From contig JBAMJR010000004.1 in assembly GCA_038501785.1 (NCBI GenBank), positions 1,364,001 through 1,428,000 of the forward strand: DNA of 64,000 nucleotides. The letters are read 5' to 3'. A program made the position numbers and the translations under genes. The notes under the pieces are model-generated. The model was given only the letters and a program-made list of their open reading frames with translations. It searched no databases and had not been told where the DNA came from. Every line of letters starts with the position of its first letter. Within the stretch, counting starts at the first letter, position 1. The stretch is from Myoxocephalus aenaeus. Its lineage: Eukaryota; Chordata; Actinopteri; Perciformes; Cottidae. Shown here in pieces: positions 11,301 through 21,600 of the stretch.

Positions 11301-13687
11301 TCTGTCGTGCGAGTCATGCTATTTTTAGTGAAGGGAACTAGAGCATCTATCAGAAATGTGAGGCCACTGTTTACAAACACTGATGTCTATACGTCAGTGA
11401 GAGGAAAACCGCCCTAGCAACAGAGGACAGACACACTTGCGTCTCCTCAACACCAATGGGCTTTGCGCGCACACACACACACACACACGCGCACACACGC
11501 ACACACGCACACACGCACACACGCACACACACGCGCCCTCTGAGACTGCAGCTGGGTCACATCTCATTCACTCACTATACTATGAGAATTAAAACTAGGA
11601 AGTCTACTATATTGTGAGCATTACATTGGGATATCAAACAGTTGTTAAACCAACCATATTCATGTCTATTTGTGCTCTGAGAAACTGTAATGGCCATTTT
11701 TTTTCAAAGACCAAATAATTAATTGAGGAAACAAAAAGCAGACATCAATTATGAAAAGAATTGTCTGCAGCAGACTTAGGTTTTTTTTTATGTGATGAAT
11801 TTGCTGGCAAATAGGGATTTTTTTTATATGGCTTTCATTTAATTTTCCTTCAACGGACAATGGAGAAATTTCTGATGAGATAATGAAAGGTCATACATCA
11901 CTATGCTGAAAGAAATTAGACCCACACACATCAGACATGCCACCAGATGAGAATTGGTCCCAAGGGGACAAGCTACACAGATATGAGGGGATTCACCCTG
12001 TCACACGCAGTAATAGACTCAGTGTGGGACCAGACGCAAACTAACTTCGGTGATGTGTCTCTGACGTTCAGACCCACTTATCTCTTTGCTTTAAGCAATG
12101 CAGCAGTATGAAAAAACGGACAACTGTTAATCACTGCAGCTGCTTCAGTGGGATATCAAATACATGTGTAGCTGTCAAATTTGTCCCGTCAGTGTGACAC
12201 CGAAGAATTGTATGTCAAAGACACATAATAAAAAAAAAAGGCCTGGAGGTTTAGTGGGTGTGCAGGGCATCTCTATGTAGCCATGGACGAAGGCAGGAGG
12301 AAAAATGAGATAGTGGTGCGAGCGTGGAAGACAAAAAACAATCACTGGTTGTTCTTAAAATGTTCATCCTACCTCCCACTCCACATTCACCAGTGGACAG
12401 TGTGGGTGCCCGGACACCGCTTGTGTGGGTTTTTACATAGCTGAATGCAGGGGATTTCTAAGCATTTACATTATAGTAGGATCAAAAGGACGTAAATCAC
12501 GATCAGCTCGACGTGGCTATTTAAGTTGTATTTTAACCAATTCCAGTGCAGAAGGTAAAACAGTATCAAGCAGTCACACACACATTCTGGGAATTCCCAT
12601 TCCACCCATTGCTCTGTTGGCCTGCCTTACATCATTCAGTTGACTCACTGCCCACCTCATAAAGTAACAAAACACAAGGAGAACAAGCTGAATGTGCAAT
12701 ACAATAGAATAAATAATGTTCCAAAAACTCACCAACACAGGCATTGAGGAACAGCCAATCAGTCCTTCTCATCCTGTTCTTAATCTGCTTCAGTTTTTTG
12801 AAGTCCACTTCCAACTCCTCTTTGCTCCCAATCCCAGCCCCTGATGCCAGTTCAATCCTCTGAAAGTCCATGTTGACCTCCGACTCCCGTTTTGAGGTCG
12901 GGGGTGATCTCCTTTGGCTGCTGCTACAACCGACCACCCCACCTACCACACTCCCTACTCCTTGCCCAACAACACCTCTCCTGTTGTCCCCGTCCTGCTC
13001 AATACGTTTTAAGGAAGGTTGTTGGCTCTCAAGCTCTGATGCCAGCTCAATGGGTTCAGCTAGCAGACTATTTGGCCGAGGGTGATCACACACCACACAC
13101 TTGAGTGCCTTGGCCCAGTTCTCGTAAGTGCAGGCAGTGCAGGTCCAGCGCTTTACATGAGTGTTGAGCCTGTTACGGTCATTATATTCCTCACAGGGGT
13201 CTGTAGTGGTGGCCAGGGAAGCAGGGCGGCATCCAGAGCCTGAGGTCTGGGGTGATTCTGTGGGGCTGCGTGGCTGTCGGGTATGAGGTCCTTGATGGGT
13301 TGCATGTTGCCCATGCTGTTGAGCTTGTTGCCTCTGGCAAAGGCACTGGGTGCAACGGATTGCCCGAGGCCAGTTCAAGTAGGTGCACATGTGGCACGAC
13401 CACTTGCTACTAGTCTCCGGTACATCAGCGATGCGTACACGGGGACGGGCACTGGAGTCTGGACAAATAAGTAAGCTGGAGCCCCCCTGGGTTGGGCTGT
13501 TGCTGAGGCCAGCAGGGTCCCACTGGTGCAGACTGGCATCCAGAGCAGGGCTGCTCTTGAAGGGCACCTCAGTAATGATGGCACCCCCGCTGGGCCTCTG
13601 AGCACGGCACATGGTGCACTTGATGGCTGATGGCCAGTTCTCGTATGTGCAGTATTCACAAGCCCACTTGGCAACCAGCTCGGTCAT
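132..13687 (-). CDS. zranb1: ZRANB1 (TRABID) deubiquitinase, 8 coding exons, C-terminus off the left edge
   Basis: OTU-family deubiquitinase that cleaves K29-, K33- and K63-linked ubiquitin chains and is linked to Wnt signalling (family knowledge). Coding exons from 5' to 3': 12733-13687, 8176-8363, 6903-7056, 5680-5751, 3332-3530, 2291-2411, 1910-2039, 132-361. All junctions are GT-AG and the phases join without stops, giving 683 codons. The human protein is 708 aa, so roughly 40-45 C-terminal codons are missing at the window edge. Three NZF zinc fingers are visible, near residues 8-27 (WACEYC...CTMC), 96-115 (WSCHMC...CTQC) and 181-200 (WTCTAC...CVVC). An ankyrin-like ubiquitin-binding region follows (about 300-450), then the OTU core with catalytic Cys490 (GDCLLDS) and His632 (GHFSAL). 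Both catalytic residues sit 47 positions beyond human C443/H585, because the linkers between the zinc fingers and before the ankyrin region are longer. The start codon follows a spliced leader. Nearly every exon matches the human protein, so the identity is secure. Confidence 0.97.
631..700. repeat. Teleost dispersed repeat fragment (TACTCAAGTAAA / CCACCACTGG type)
   Basis: The segment contains the strings TACTCAAGTAAAGTA and TTACATTCCACCACTGG. I recognise these as the ends of a very common short repeat in fish genomes, probably a MITE remnant. A second fragment lies at 1661-1722 and a third at 43350-43383. Confidence 0.5.
1421..1459. repeat. Perfect 15-bp inverted repeat with 9-nt loop
   Basis: The left arm at 1421-1435 (AAAGTTAGAGATACG) is exactly complementary to the right arm at 1445-1459. 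It lies in a ZRANB1 intron and has no recognised function. Confidence 0.75.
1661..1722. repeat. Teleost dispersed repeat fragment, opposite end
   Basis: TTACTTGAGTAA followed by GGACTTTTACTTGTAGTGGAGGA (shown here in part only as a motif) is the internal and terminal part of the same family as the fragment at 631-700. The two may be ends of one decayed copy. Confidence 0.45.
4360..5215 (+). pseudogene. Decayed coiled-coil-like coding remnant, possible processed pseudogene
   Basis: The plus strand is rich in GAG/AAG/GAA triplets. Conceptual reading with many frame changes gives short helical stretches rich in Glu, Lys and Leu, for example DMLGPYREAIESDRD, MVEEERK..., KASERKK.RSQEIDDLLETLKKE and ELEKLEQKISSDERSSS. 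These resemble a long coiled-coil protein and are broken by stops and frameshifts. No introns are evident across about 850 bp, which would suit retrotransposition. I cannot name the parent gene. A simple-sequence purine bias is the alternative explanation. Confidence 0.3.
5287..5345. repeat. (TA)n microsatellite
   Basis: About 29 uninterrupted TA dinucleotides in a ZRANB1 intron. Confidence 0.97.
5752..6902. other. ZRANB1 intron containing a MITE-like element
   Basis: Noncoding interval between the 72-bp and 154-bp exons. Apart from the terminal-inverted-repeat element at about 5836-6149, nothing is recognised. Confidence 0.55.
5836..6149. mobile_element. MITE-like nonautonomous element with terminal inverted repeats
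   Basis: The left end carries GTGTGTAGGATTT (5848-5860) and the right end its exact complement AAATCCTACACAC (6126-6138). The similarity continues imperfectly outwards (TTAAAAGATCG against TTAAAGGAGCA in complement). The interior of about 265 bp has no ORF. This end sequence is familiar as an abundant short nonautonomous DNA element in teleosts. The transposon superfamily and target duplication are not resolved. Confidence 0.6.
7057..8175. other. ZRANB1 intron, no recognised features
   Basis: AT-rich noncoding interval between the 154-bp and 188-bp exons. I see no repeats, RNA genes or additional exons. Confidence 0.5.
8364..12732. other. Largest ZRANB1 coding intron
   Basis: 4.4 kb of noncoding sequence between the large first coding exon and the 188-bp exon. 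An interrupted CA repeat at 11468-11535 is the only clear feature. Confidence 0.55.
11468..11535. repeat. Interrupted (CA)n / CGCA microsatellite
   Basis: CA dinucleotides broken at intervals by CG, giving CACACACGCA units. Confidence 0.9.
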
Positions 13688-13781
13688 CCTCGCACCGCCG
13701 CTGAAGGAGGTTTCCCGCCGTTCAGAGGGGTTCTCAGCTCTGCAGATCCACTCTTAAGGAGATCACACAGCAAGCAGCTCA
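13688..13781 (-). other. zranb1: ZRANB1 5'UTR part of first coding exon
   Basis: The coding exon extends upstream of the ATG to a 3' splice site (pyrimidine-rich stretch ending CCCTAG, exon starting at 13781). The leader is therefore spliced to an upstream noncoding exon. Confidence 0.6.
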
Positions 13782-14964
13782 CTAGGGTATAGAGAAAAGA
13801 AAAACACTGATTATTTTAGCAAAAACTATTTAATGGTATGCCAAATAAATATATTAAACTAAACTACATAATTGGAAAACAAAGACAAATACTTTTCATA
13901 GATAATATGATCAACTACACAATTGAGATAAATGTTCCTGCAATCACACAGGCAAGATATAGTGCTCCATTCTCCAGGATTTCACTAGTAAATCTCTCCA
14001 ACGTTGCACATACACAAAGCCGAAACAAAGCATGCTTTATTTACACTTAGCTGTGCCACTTAGCAGTTGGGAGATTTATTGTCAAACACTTGCACAAATC
14101 TACAGTGTTGTTTGCTCTTGACAAACAGCACTCGAAGCAAAGAAATAAATAATAAAAAATAAAAAGGGAGCAATGTTTAGAGACCCACACCGCCTGAATC
14201 TCCGCGGTTCTATTAAAACATGACACTGGCTGTAAACACATACAGTAAGTTATCAACACCAGGCCAATGTGCCCTACAACCCAGCTGGGTAACAGGAGAC
14301 AAGGACATATGAAACCAGACACCCAGCAGAGAGGCGCGTGACTGGTTAAGACACTTAACGTTACCGATGCACCGAAACTGAATTCGCCTCCCAAAGCCTA
14401 TCGCCTACATATGAAAGTGAATCCTCCCAAAGGTGCTACATTCTAAAGATTATTTACGAAATAAAGCCGATAAGATAAAGTTAACTCGCTGCGAGTTGGT
14501 TGCACTACGCACGCGCACCACACGCCTCTAAGTTTACCAACACACCTTGAGGCGTTCAATAACATTTGATGACGCGATTATTCCAGTGTTGCAGGTTTTG
14601 AGGAGCTAACAAAAACTATAATATCTGCACGGAAACCTTACCCGTGTTTACCTGCGGTGACGTTAGTCACCTTCAACATGTTTACTCGTGACTACAAACT
14701 CGTTTCGTGCCTAATATCACAGTGGTATGTACCATGAGTGCGTTTACAGACAACTAACTTTCCTGAACTAACAAACTAGCTCCTGATGCGCGTGAACAGA
14801 CCCGCGGCGCGAACGAGCCGTTTGTTATGTTACACGGTTCGGTTGCCAGCCAAAGGCTAGCTGGCTGCCCGCTTACGTTACGGGATTATGTGTCGTCCCC
14901 TGTCCGCCTGTCACCGTTTGAGAGGCCCTCGTCAACTCTGCAAGACATTCGGATAAATCCTTAC
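13782..14964. other. ZRANB1 5'UTR intron
   Basis: Interval between the noncoding first exon donor (14963-14964) and the acceptor at 13782-13783. No other feature is recognised. Confidence 0.45.
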
Positions 14965-15310
14965 CTTTGCTTGTGTTTACACTCCTCAGTCTCCCACTGC
15001 AGCCAAAACAAATGTAGCTCCCCCCACTCTCCCCAACCCACCCACCCCCCAAAAGAGCAGAGAAACCCACTCCGATCCGAACTCGGGTTTCTCTCACTTG
15101 GCCGACACTAACCGCATATTTACTTCTTTTGGGGCGCCGTTTAGTCGGCAGCGGAAGGTCCGTGCATACCACGGAGCAAGAACCCCTCCTAGTCCCGTCC
15201 CTCGGGCGTCTGCTTTGACGCTTTAAACCATTTTCATCCTTTTCTCCTCGATTCCCAAACACCAAGCCGAGGCGCTTTAATGGCGGCACAGCGAAGGGGA
15301 AGCAACCGAG
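14965..15310 (-). other. zranb1: Probable noncoding first exon of ZRANB1 in a CpG-rich region
   Basis: A good 5' splice site (CAAAG|gtaagg) lies at 14963-14964 on the minus strand. The sequence above it, up to about 15.3 kb, is GC- and CpG-rich compared with the AT-rich flanks. It has no long ORF that resembles a protein. Its position, about 1.2 kb upstream of the first coding exon and directly below a CCAAT cluster, fits a TSS exon. The transcription start itself is not determined; the upper boundary is approximate. Confidence 0.5.
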
Positions 15311-15384
15311 GCAGGGCAAAAAGATACACTACGAGGGGGAGAGCTCTGGGCCGTGTTACAGTCAGGATTTACCACCTGAATCCG

Positions 15385-15440
15385 CCAACCAATCTGATTG
15401 GTTGAATTTTGTGCATCCCTTGACACCGACCAATCAGAGT
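15385..15440 (-). promoter_or_regulatory. zranb1: CCAAT-box (NF-Y type) cluster, ZRANB1 promoter
   Basis: Three CCAAT/ATTGG motifs occur within 50 bp: CCAAT at 15389-15393, its inverted partner ATTGG at 15397-15401 (together forming a short palindrome), and CCAAT at 15430-15434. Such clusters are typical of NF-Y-bound, CpG-rich housekeeping promoters. The cluster lies just above the inferred noncoding first exon of ZRANB1. Confidence 0.5.
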
Positions 15441-18400
15441 CTACGCTTCTCATTCCAACTGTTAAAAGGCTCAGCGAAAACAAACCGGCTCGACCATCAC
15501 AATAATAACGACACATTTATGTTTATATATTATGTTCTTTTAGGCGATGAGCTCAGTTAGTTACAGTATACAATAAATGCTTCTTTTTTTAATTCGTGCA
15601 TCGTAATGCGCTGCATATTTGGCAAGCAACCACGTGGTATGCCCTCAAAAGAGATGAGGGGATGATGTCATCGTAAAAATACTGCAGCAAGCAGTCTGCA
15701 GTAATGCTTGACAGCTTGAGCAACAGTTCTCAGCGCATTTGTTATTATTGACAATTTGACAGGCATATACAAATTCGAAAATTATTTTTACCACAATACT
15801 TTACCAAGTCAAAATGGATGCAACTCTTGTTTACAGGAAAGCTCATAGATACATATCCAAAATAAATGTATAAGATGTGATTTGTCTTTGGGATTAGCTA
15901 ATTGTTTCTAGTTTATTGCACATTTTTTTTATTGTGATTGTTACTAGTTGTCAATTTTTGCTGTCAAATTAACCTGCAAAAATAAATGAAAAATAAGCGC
16001 ATGATGTCAAATTGTTTGCACATTAAAAGTAGTACATTTGCCACAATAAGAAAACCAAGACATATATCACATGTGCATGTCTCATTTATTATTCCCCAAT
16101 TTAAGAACCCTATTCTCTGTGCACGACCAAGCAAATCCTTTATCTACTTTCGTCAAGTACACACATCCAGATAAAAGGTGAGAAGTTCGAAGCTGTGCAC
16201 TGGACTTTGTGCTTTCAGGGAGGTGTTGATGTTGCAATAGTAAGAGTACATGATTGTATATTTCTACTATGTTGGAACTTAAGGTATAGGATACTAACAA
16301 GGTTAGTCCTATCAGACCCTGCTGATTATCATTATGGTCGTCAAGCCAGGGTTACACCTGGGGACGTCAGAAAGAAATATTTTAAAAGCAGTCTAGGAAC
16401 TGAAGGCAAGGATTAAGAGTAAGAACCAACATATGGCTGCTCTATACCACAACAACACTCAACTGAGACAAGCTTATACAGTAAGTGCTGTTTAAATGCT
16501 AGTGCTACCCCCACCCTCGTCTACTATACATTCATTATATATTTGTATTATATTCCAGTACTCAAAGGACACCATATTCCTAACATTGAATTTGCCATCT
16601 CTTTTAACATTGTGTGATTGTGTTACTCTGGGTGATTATAAAGTAACATTTTAGGGGCCAGTTCCCCAATAAGTGCTGCATTGGCATTACACATCCGGGC
16701 AAATTAAATGAGGCCAAAATCATGACATACAAACAGGCCACATAAATAAAGTGGAGCTTATTCACAAGGCAAAGCTTCTCCCACCACAAATATATCATAT
16801 GTGAGTGCAACCTGCTGATCAAGACATCCTCCATGACGTCCTCAGGACGTCCTCCATGTGCAGTGCAAATGTCTTTCCATGCTGAACATAACCGTGTCTA
16901 GAATTGACCATTTCATGCGAGGGTGTCCTACATCCAGCACCAAATCAATCCACACCTCGTTACTTAGTTGTCTTCAAATGAGACAGCTGTTTAAAAAGGT
17001 CAGTCATGTTCGTCATGATCATCATACCATCTCTGCCTTACAAGAAGTATCAGTTACTAAGCAGATCCCCTCTGACTTTACAGTTAAAATTCCAGTTTCA
17101 AATTATGAAGCAAGCAAAGTCACAGCTGCATCCACGAGATACAGGTCCACTTAGAAGTCGTTAGTGAAAGTAAAAAGGGAAAATAGCTTTATACAAAACA
17201 TCACATCATAGAAAGGGAGAAATAAAGCTGCAGGACAAAGAAAAAGTAAGAAGCAGCAGCTGGAGGTTGATTATTGCAAATAGATAAACAGTTTGTTATA
17301 CTGTAATTTTACCTCTCAAGAGGGATCTGTGACTGTGTTCTGTGTGCAGATAGAAACTGACCTGAGTGGAAGGCACTGTGTATTGAAGCATTGTCATGAT
17401 GTCTTTATCACATTATCCAGGTCCATACACGTGACATTGACCCAACCAGGTCAGAATAAATGAGGTCTGCTGTCGACTATGCCAAGACCGGAAGGTGATC
17501 GTTTGCTCTCTGCTTCCAAAGTTACAATTCACACTCTACAGGGGGGTATCAGCCTTCCACTATGACTTTAATAGAGTACAAGTCAGTGAGATGTGAGCTT
17601 CAAGTGGTTATACGATCACGGTCAGTAGTATTGGAGACAACCAGCACTGTGAAGTGGAAGTAGCAGCCAGGTATTTATATGACGAAGAACAGACAGATGC
17701 AGTTTTTTTTTAGTGGTAGCTCTCTGTGTTGCAGCAGCAGAAGGGAACCATAAGCATCTGGTTAGTAAAGCTACAGTACATTGTGTTTGCCCTGTGAGCT
17801 CCATACAACAGACAAAAGCTGAGCTGAATTTGGCTCAGGGTCGAAGAGGACTACTCAAGTGGCACAACACGACAGCATTGGTATAGCACAATAATAAAGA
17901 AATCTTAAATTTTGTGCAGCAAAGCGCATACAATTTCCGTGTTAAGAGAGGAATAAGACATTGACATTCTTGTCAATCAAATTAGATTAACTAATAGTCT
18001 GACAAAATATATATTTATAAAGAACCCATTACAGAAGTGGCAGAGTAAATCTTGCTAGAAAATCTATTCTTCATCATTTAAATAGGCAATTGTATGATTA
18101 ATTAAAGAACGTGGAGCATGGGAGAAAAAAATTGAAGAAATCCCAAATCAAATGTGCATGTTAAAGTAATTCTAGTAACATATATAGAGCTCTTTAAGAA
18201 AAAAAGAAAAAAGCTAACGACCATTTACTTTTTTTTTTTTTTTTAAAGTTTGAAGGCTGCAGAACATTCTCCATTTGCTTTTCTTAGATGATAAAAGAAG
18301 GCAAAAAAAAAAAATAGTGCAAGAGAGTGGGTGCTCAGAGTTGGTGATGCAAAAGTGAAACAAAAGATACAGAAGAAAGTATGGAGTAGGGCCTGTCTTT

Positions 18401-18677
18401 TAGGGAGCCACACTGACCCCATTCCAAAAAGCAAAAAAAATGAAAACGGACGACTTCACCCTCCAATGAGACACACTCGTTAAGCCTGCGAAGCCTAGCA
18501 ACGTTTCCCCTTAAAATGGAGATCAGACTAAGACAATAAACACTCACAGCGAGACACCACCTGTGCATGCCTTTCACTTTCAGGACTGGCACTTTTGTCT
18601 ATCTTTGATTGCTTAAGATGCCCACCTCTCAAGGTGCGTCACTTATTCGTGTCCCATACACACCCTGTGGCATGTTT
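15441..18677. other. ABRAXAS2 3'UTR and ABRAXAS2-ZRANB1 intergenic interval
   Basis: 3.2 kb between the ABRAXAS2 stop codon and the ZRANB1 CCAAT cluster. It is AT-rich and lacks recognisable exons. ABRAXAS2 transcription must end within it. Minus-strand AATAAA candidates occur at 16085-16090 and 15912-15917, but I cannot decide which, if either, is used. Confidence 0.4.
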
Positions 18678-21600
18678 CTATGTGGCCTGTGAGCCACGGG
18701 CGTCCCCGTCCGGACCGAGGGCAGCTGGCCGGCCTTGTGCTAAAACGTTGGCGGAGACCATTGGCAGATGACCGGCTTCACTCACCAAGTTCTCATATTC
18801 GCTACTGTCCTCATCTTCGTCATCGTCTTCCTCATCTTCTTCGTCATCTTCCTGCCCTGCGGCCTGTCTGTCTAACGAGTCAGAGCTTGATCCGTCACCA
18901 TTGCCAAGGTACGGGGTGCTGGGAGTGGCAACGGGATTAGAGCTGGCGGCGAGGCCCAGGCCCATCCCCAGTGGGCCAGGCGTAGGGTGTCCTGGAGAGC
19001 CCACAGCTTGGGGCCGGGGCAGTAGAGCAGCACTGGTAGTTGGGGAAGAAGAGGAGAGCAGAGAGTCCCCCTGGGCCAAGAGGTCAGAATAAGATGGTGG
19101 GTTAGGTGAGGTACTGGGCCGCTCAGGAGCAGAGGGTGTTTGGAAAGTTGTTCTGGAAAGAGGGGACGCCTCAGAAGGTTCTGTGTTCTCCTCTGGAGTG
19201 GGATGGGAGTCTGTTTTTTGGGCTTCGAGGAGCTCTGTAGCGCAGAGAGAAAGATGCAACTGGTAAAAAGCTTAATACTTGCAATAAAGCCAGTTTATAT
19301 TCAAAACCAGCACACATTTGACATTTTATGGCACAATTCTAGTTCGTCGAATCCAAAACAGGCACCTACTTCTCTCCTCTTCTGCCGTCTTGCGTTTCCT
19401 GAGAGCAATTTGTTGTTTGAGTTTGTTCACATCCTCTTGAATGTTCTCTTTCACACGCTCACTTTGTTCTACCTCCCCACACACAGCCTGAAAAGAAGAC
19501 AAACAGGTACACAATTCAGACAAAAAGAAAAAAACCAAGTCACCTGGTGAGAAAACAAGTTTGCTGCGCGTCTTCCACCAGTTATCCAATATCCAGCTCA
19601 CCTGCACTTTATCTTGTAGTGCACTGTAGACTTGGTATATTGTTCGGATATCCTTCATGACACCATCTTTGTCAAAGAATTCGGCCCTGAAAGATATTTA
19701 CCAATAACCATTACATCATTCAAGACATAATATGTAACATCACACAGTACGAGCTCACCTAGCATGTTAGTCAAAGGCAGAGCAGTAAAGGTCTGTCGTG
19801 GTTAAATTGTGGATGCCTTCTGTATCATAAATCAAACATATGCCACTGCCAACCGGTCACATACACAAAAAAGTGTGAAAACAAAGTTATCTTATCAGAA
19901 GCTAGAGAGACACACGTCTGGTTAAACCCCCTGCAGTTACACTGACACACAGTATGTATTCTTCTATAAACCGACAGAGCGGCTCCAAGTTTGAACACAA
20001 AGAAACAGAAATACATGCTTCTGCATGTGAAACCGGTCACATACCAGCTTTCAACTTCAGGCAGTCACCCGCAAATGTATGCTGATGATGCTGATGAATG
20101 AAAACTAGGACTAACACTGTAAAAAATAAATCAGCGCTGCACCCCATCAAAAAGAAACGCGTTTGTGGAAGGGAAGCAACTCGCACTGATTAGTCGAGGC
20201 TGCAGAATGGGGGCGACAGGGAGCACATGTTATGCCCTAAAGGTGAAGCTGGAAGGTTAAAACAGGTGGCTGCTACCACTCCCCGCATATTGGGGAGACA
20301 TCGGGCCATTTAAATTCTCTCCAACACATGTCTGCTGTGACATCGGTGCAGTGCAAAGAGAATGCCGAGAGCCCAAATCTTACCCATGCTCTTTGATGAC
20401 CTGGGTGTAGTTGATTGAGGTGTTGGGCACTGAGGACACTTTGTATTCCTGCTGGCTTGTGTTGCCAAGGTTTGGGATTGTGAGGGTGATCCTCTGGTTG
20501 AACCTACTGAGAAGAGATGACAAATTAGCACTGTTAAAACATTATTTTCAGAAAATGAATACACACAAACTTGAACTTTTTTTTTTTTTTTTACAGTAAC
20601 ACATATATGCACAACGTTTGTCAGGTTTGAACTTTTCTAAACATAATTTAATACATGTTTAAAATGGAATAATAAGCTACTACCTCTATGTAACTCAAAA
20701 GCCTGAACGAGAGTAAATATGTATTGATCAGACAGTAGTTTGACATTGACCATAAATATGTGTTTGCTCATGGTCAACATACAGTTATTACCTGCGGCTA
20801 GGTCTAAAGAGCACATACTCCAGAGCGTGCGTGGAGCTGTTGGCGGTGGAGATGAAGCTGAAAAGAAGGAAGACGAGGTCGGGCACACCAAGCAGCTGAG
20901 TCAGCTGTTTGTGGATTATCTGTTCCCTGAACGACATCTGCTGCTGCGTGTTCCTCCGGAACCGGTACCAACCAATAACGTTCTACAGGGACGAAGAAAC
21001 AACTCTTTAAATGTGTTCATTTCAATAACGTCTCATGTCACACAAGTACATGGCCGACCAAAACACTAAATATAGGATGTGGAACAAAACTGACACTAAA
21101 AAGTATGAAACCTGTACAGCTACTTATTGAAATACTTCAATGAGAAAACATAAATAATAATAAAAAAATAAAAAAAATGGTACATGTTGAAATCAGGACT
21201 TTGAAAGCAATTTCCAAACAGCTAAACAATCTAAGATACTCTGGTCAATCACACCTTTAGTTTGCAAACACTCATTAGTAAACAAAACTTAAATTAAAAT
21301 ATAAAAAAACTAAATGCACGTTGATGTCTAAGGATTCAGGTTATTGCCTTGATTTAAATGCATTTCTGACATTTTACAGGACATCAGCCACAATGCATGT
21401 TGAAATGACAAGAAAATCACTCACTTTCCGCCGATCTTTAAGAATGCTGTTGAGATTTTCTTCATTGAGTTTTCCTGCGTAGTCATAAAAGCTGATGAGA
21501 GGAAAAAAGAAACAAACAAGTAAGTTCAAACGTATTCAACATGTTCCTACTCCTACTCTGCCTTGGCCTAATTATTTTTACCCAATCTTGTCAAATGGGG

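Noticed and set aside
14827..15319. Opposing ORFs of 94 and 148 codons in the CpG-rich region near 15 kb
   Set aside because: GC-rich DNA is poor in stop codons. The sequence has a first-exon donor site and CCAAT boxes, and neither peptide resembles a protein.
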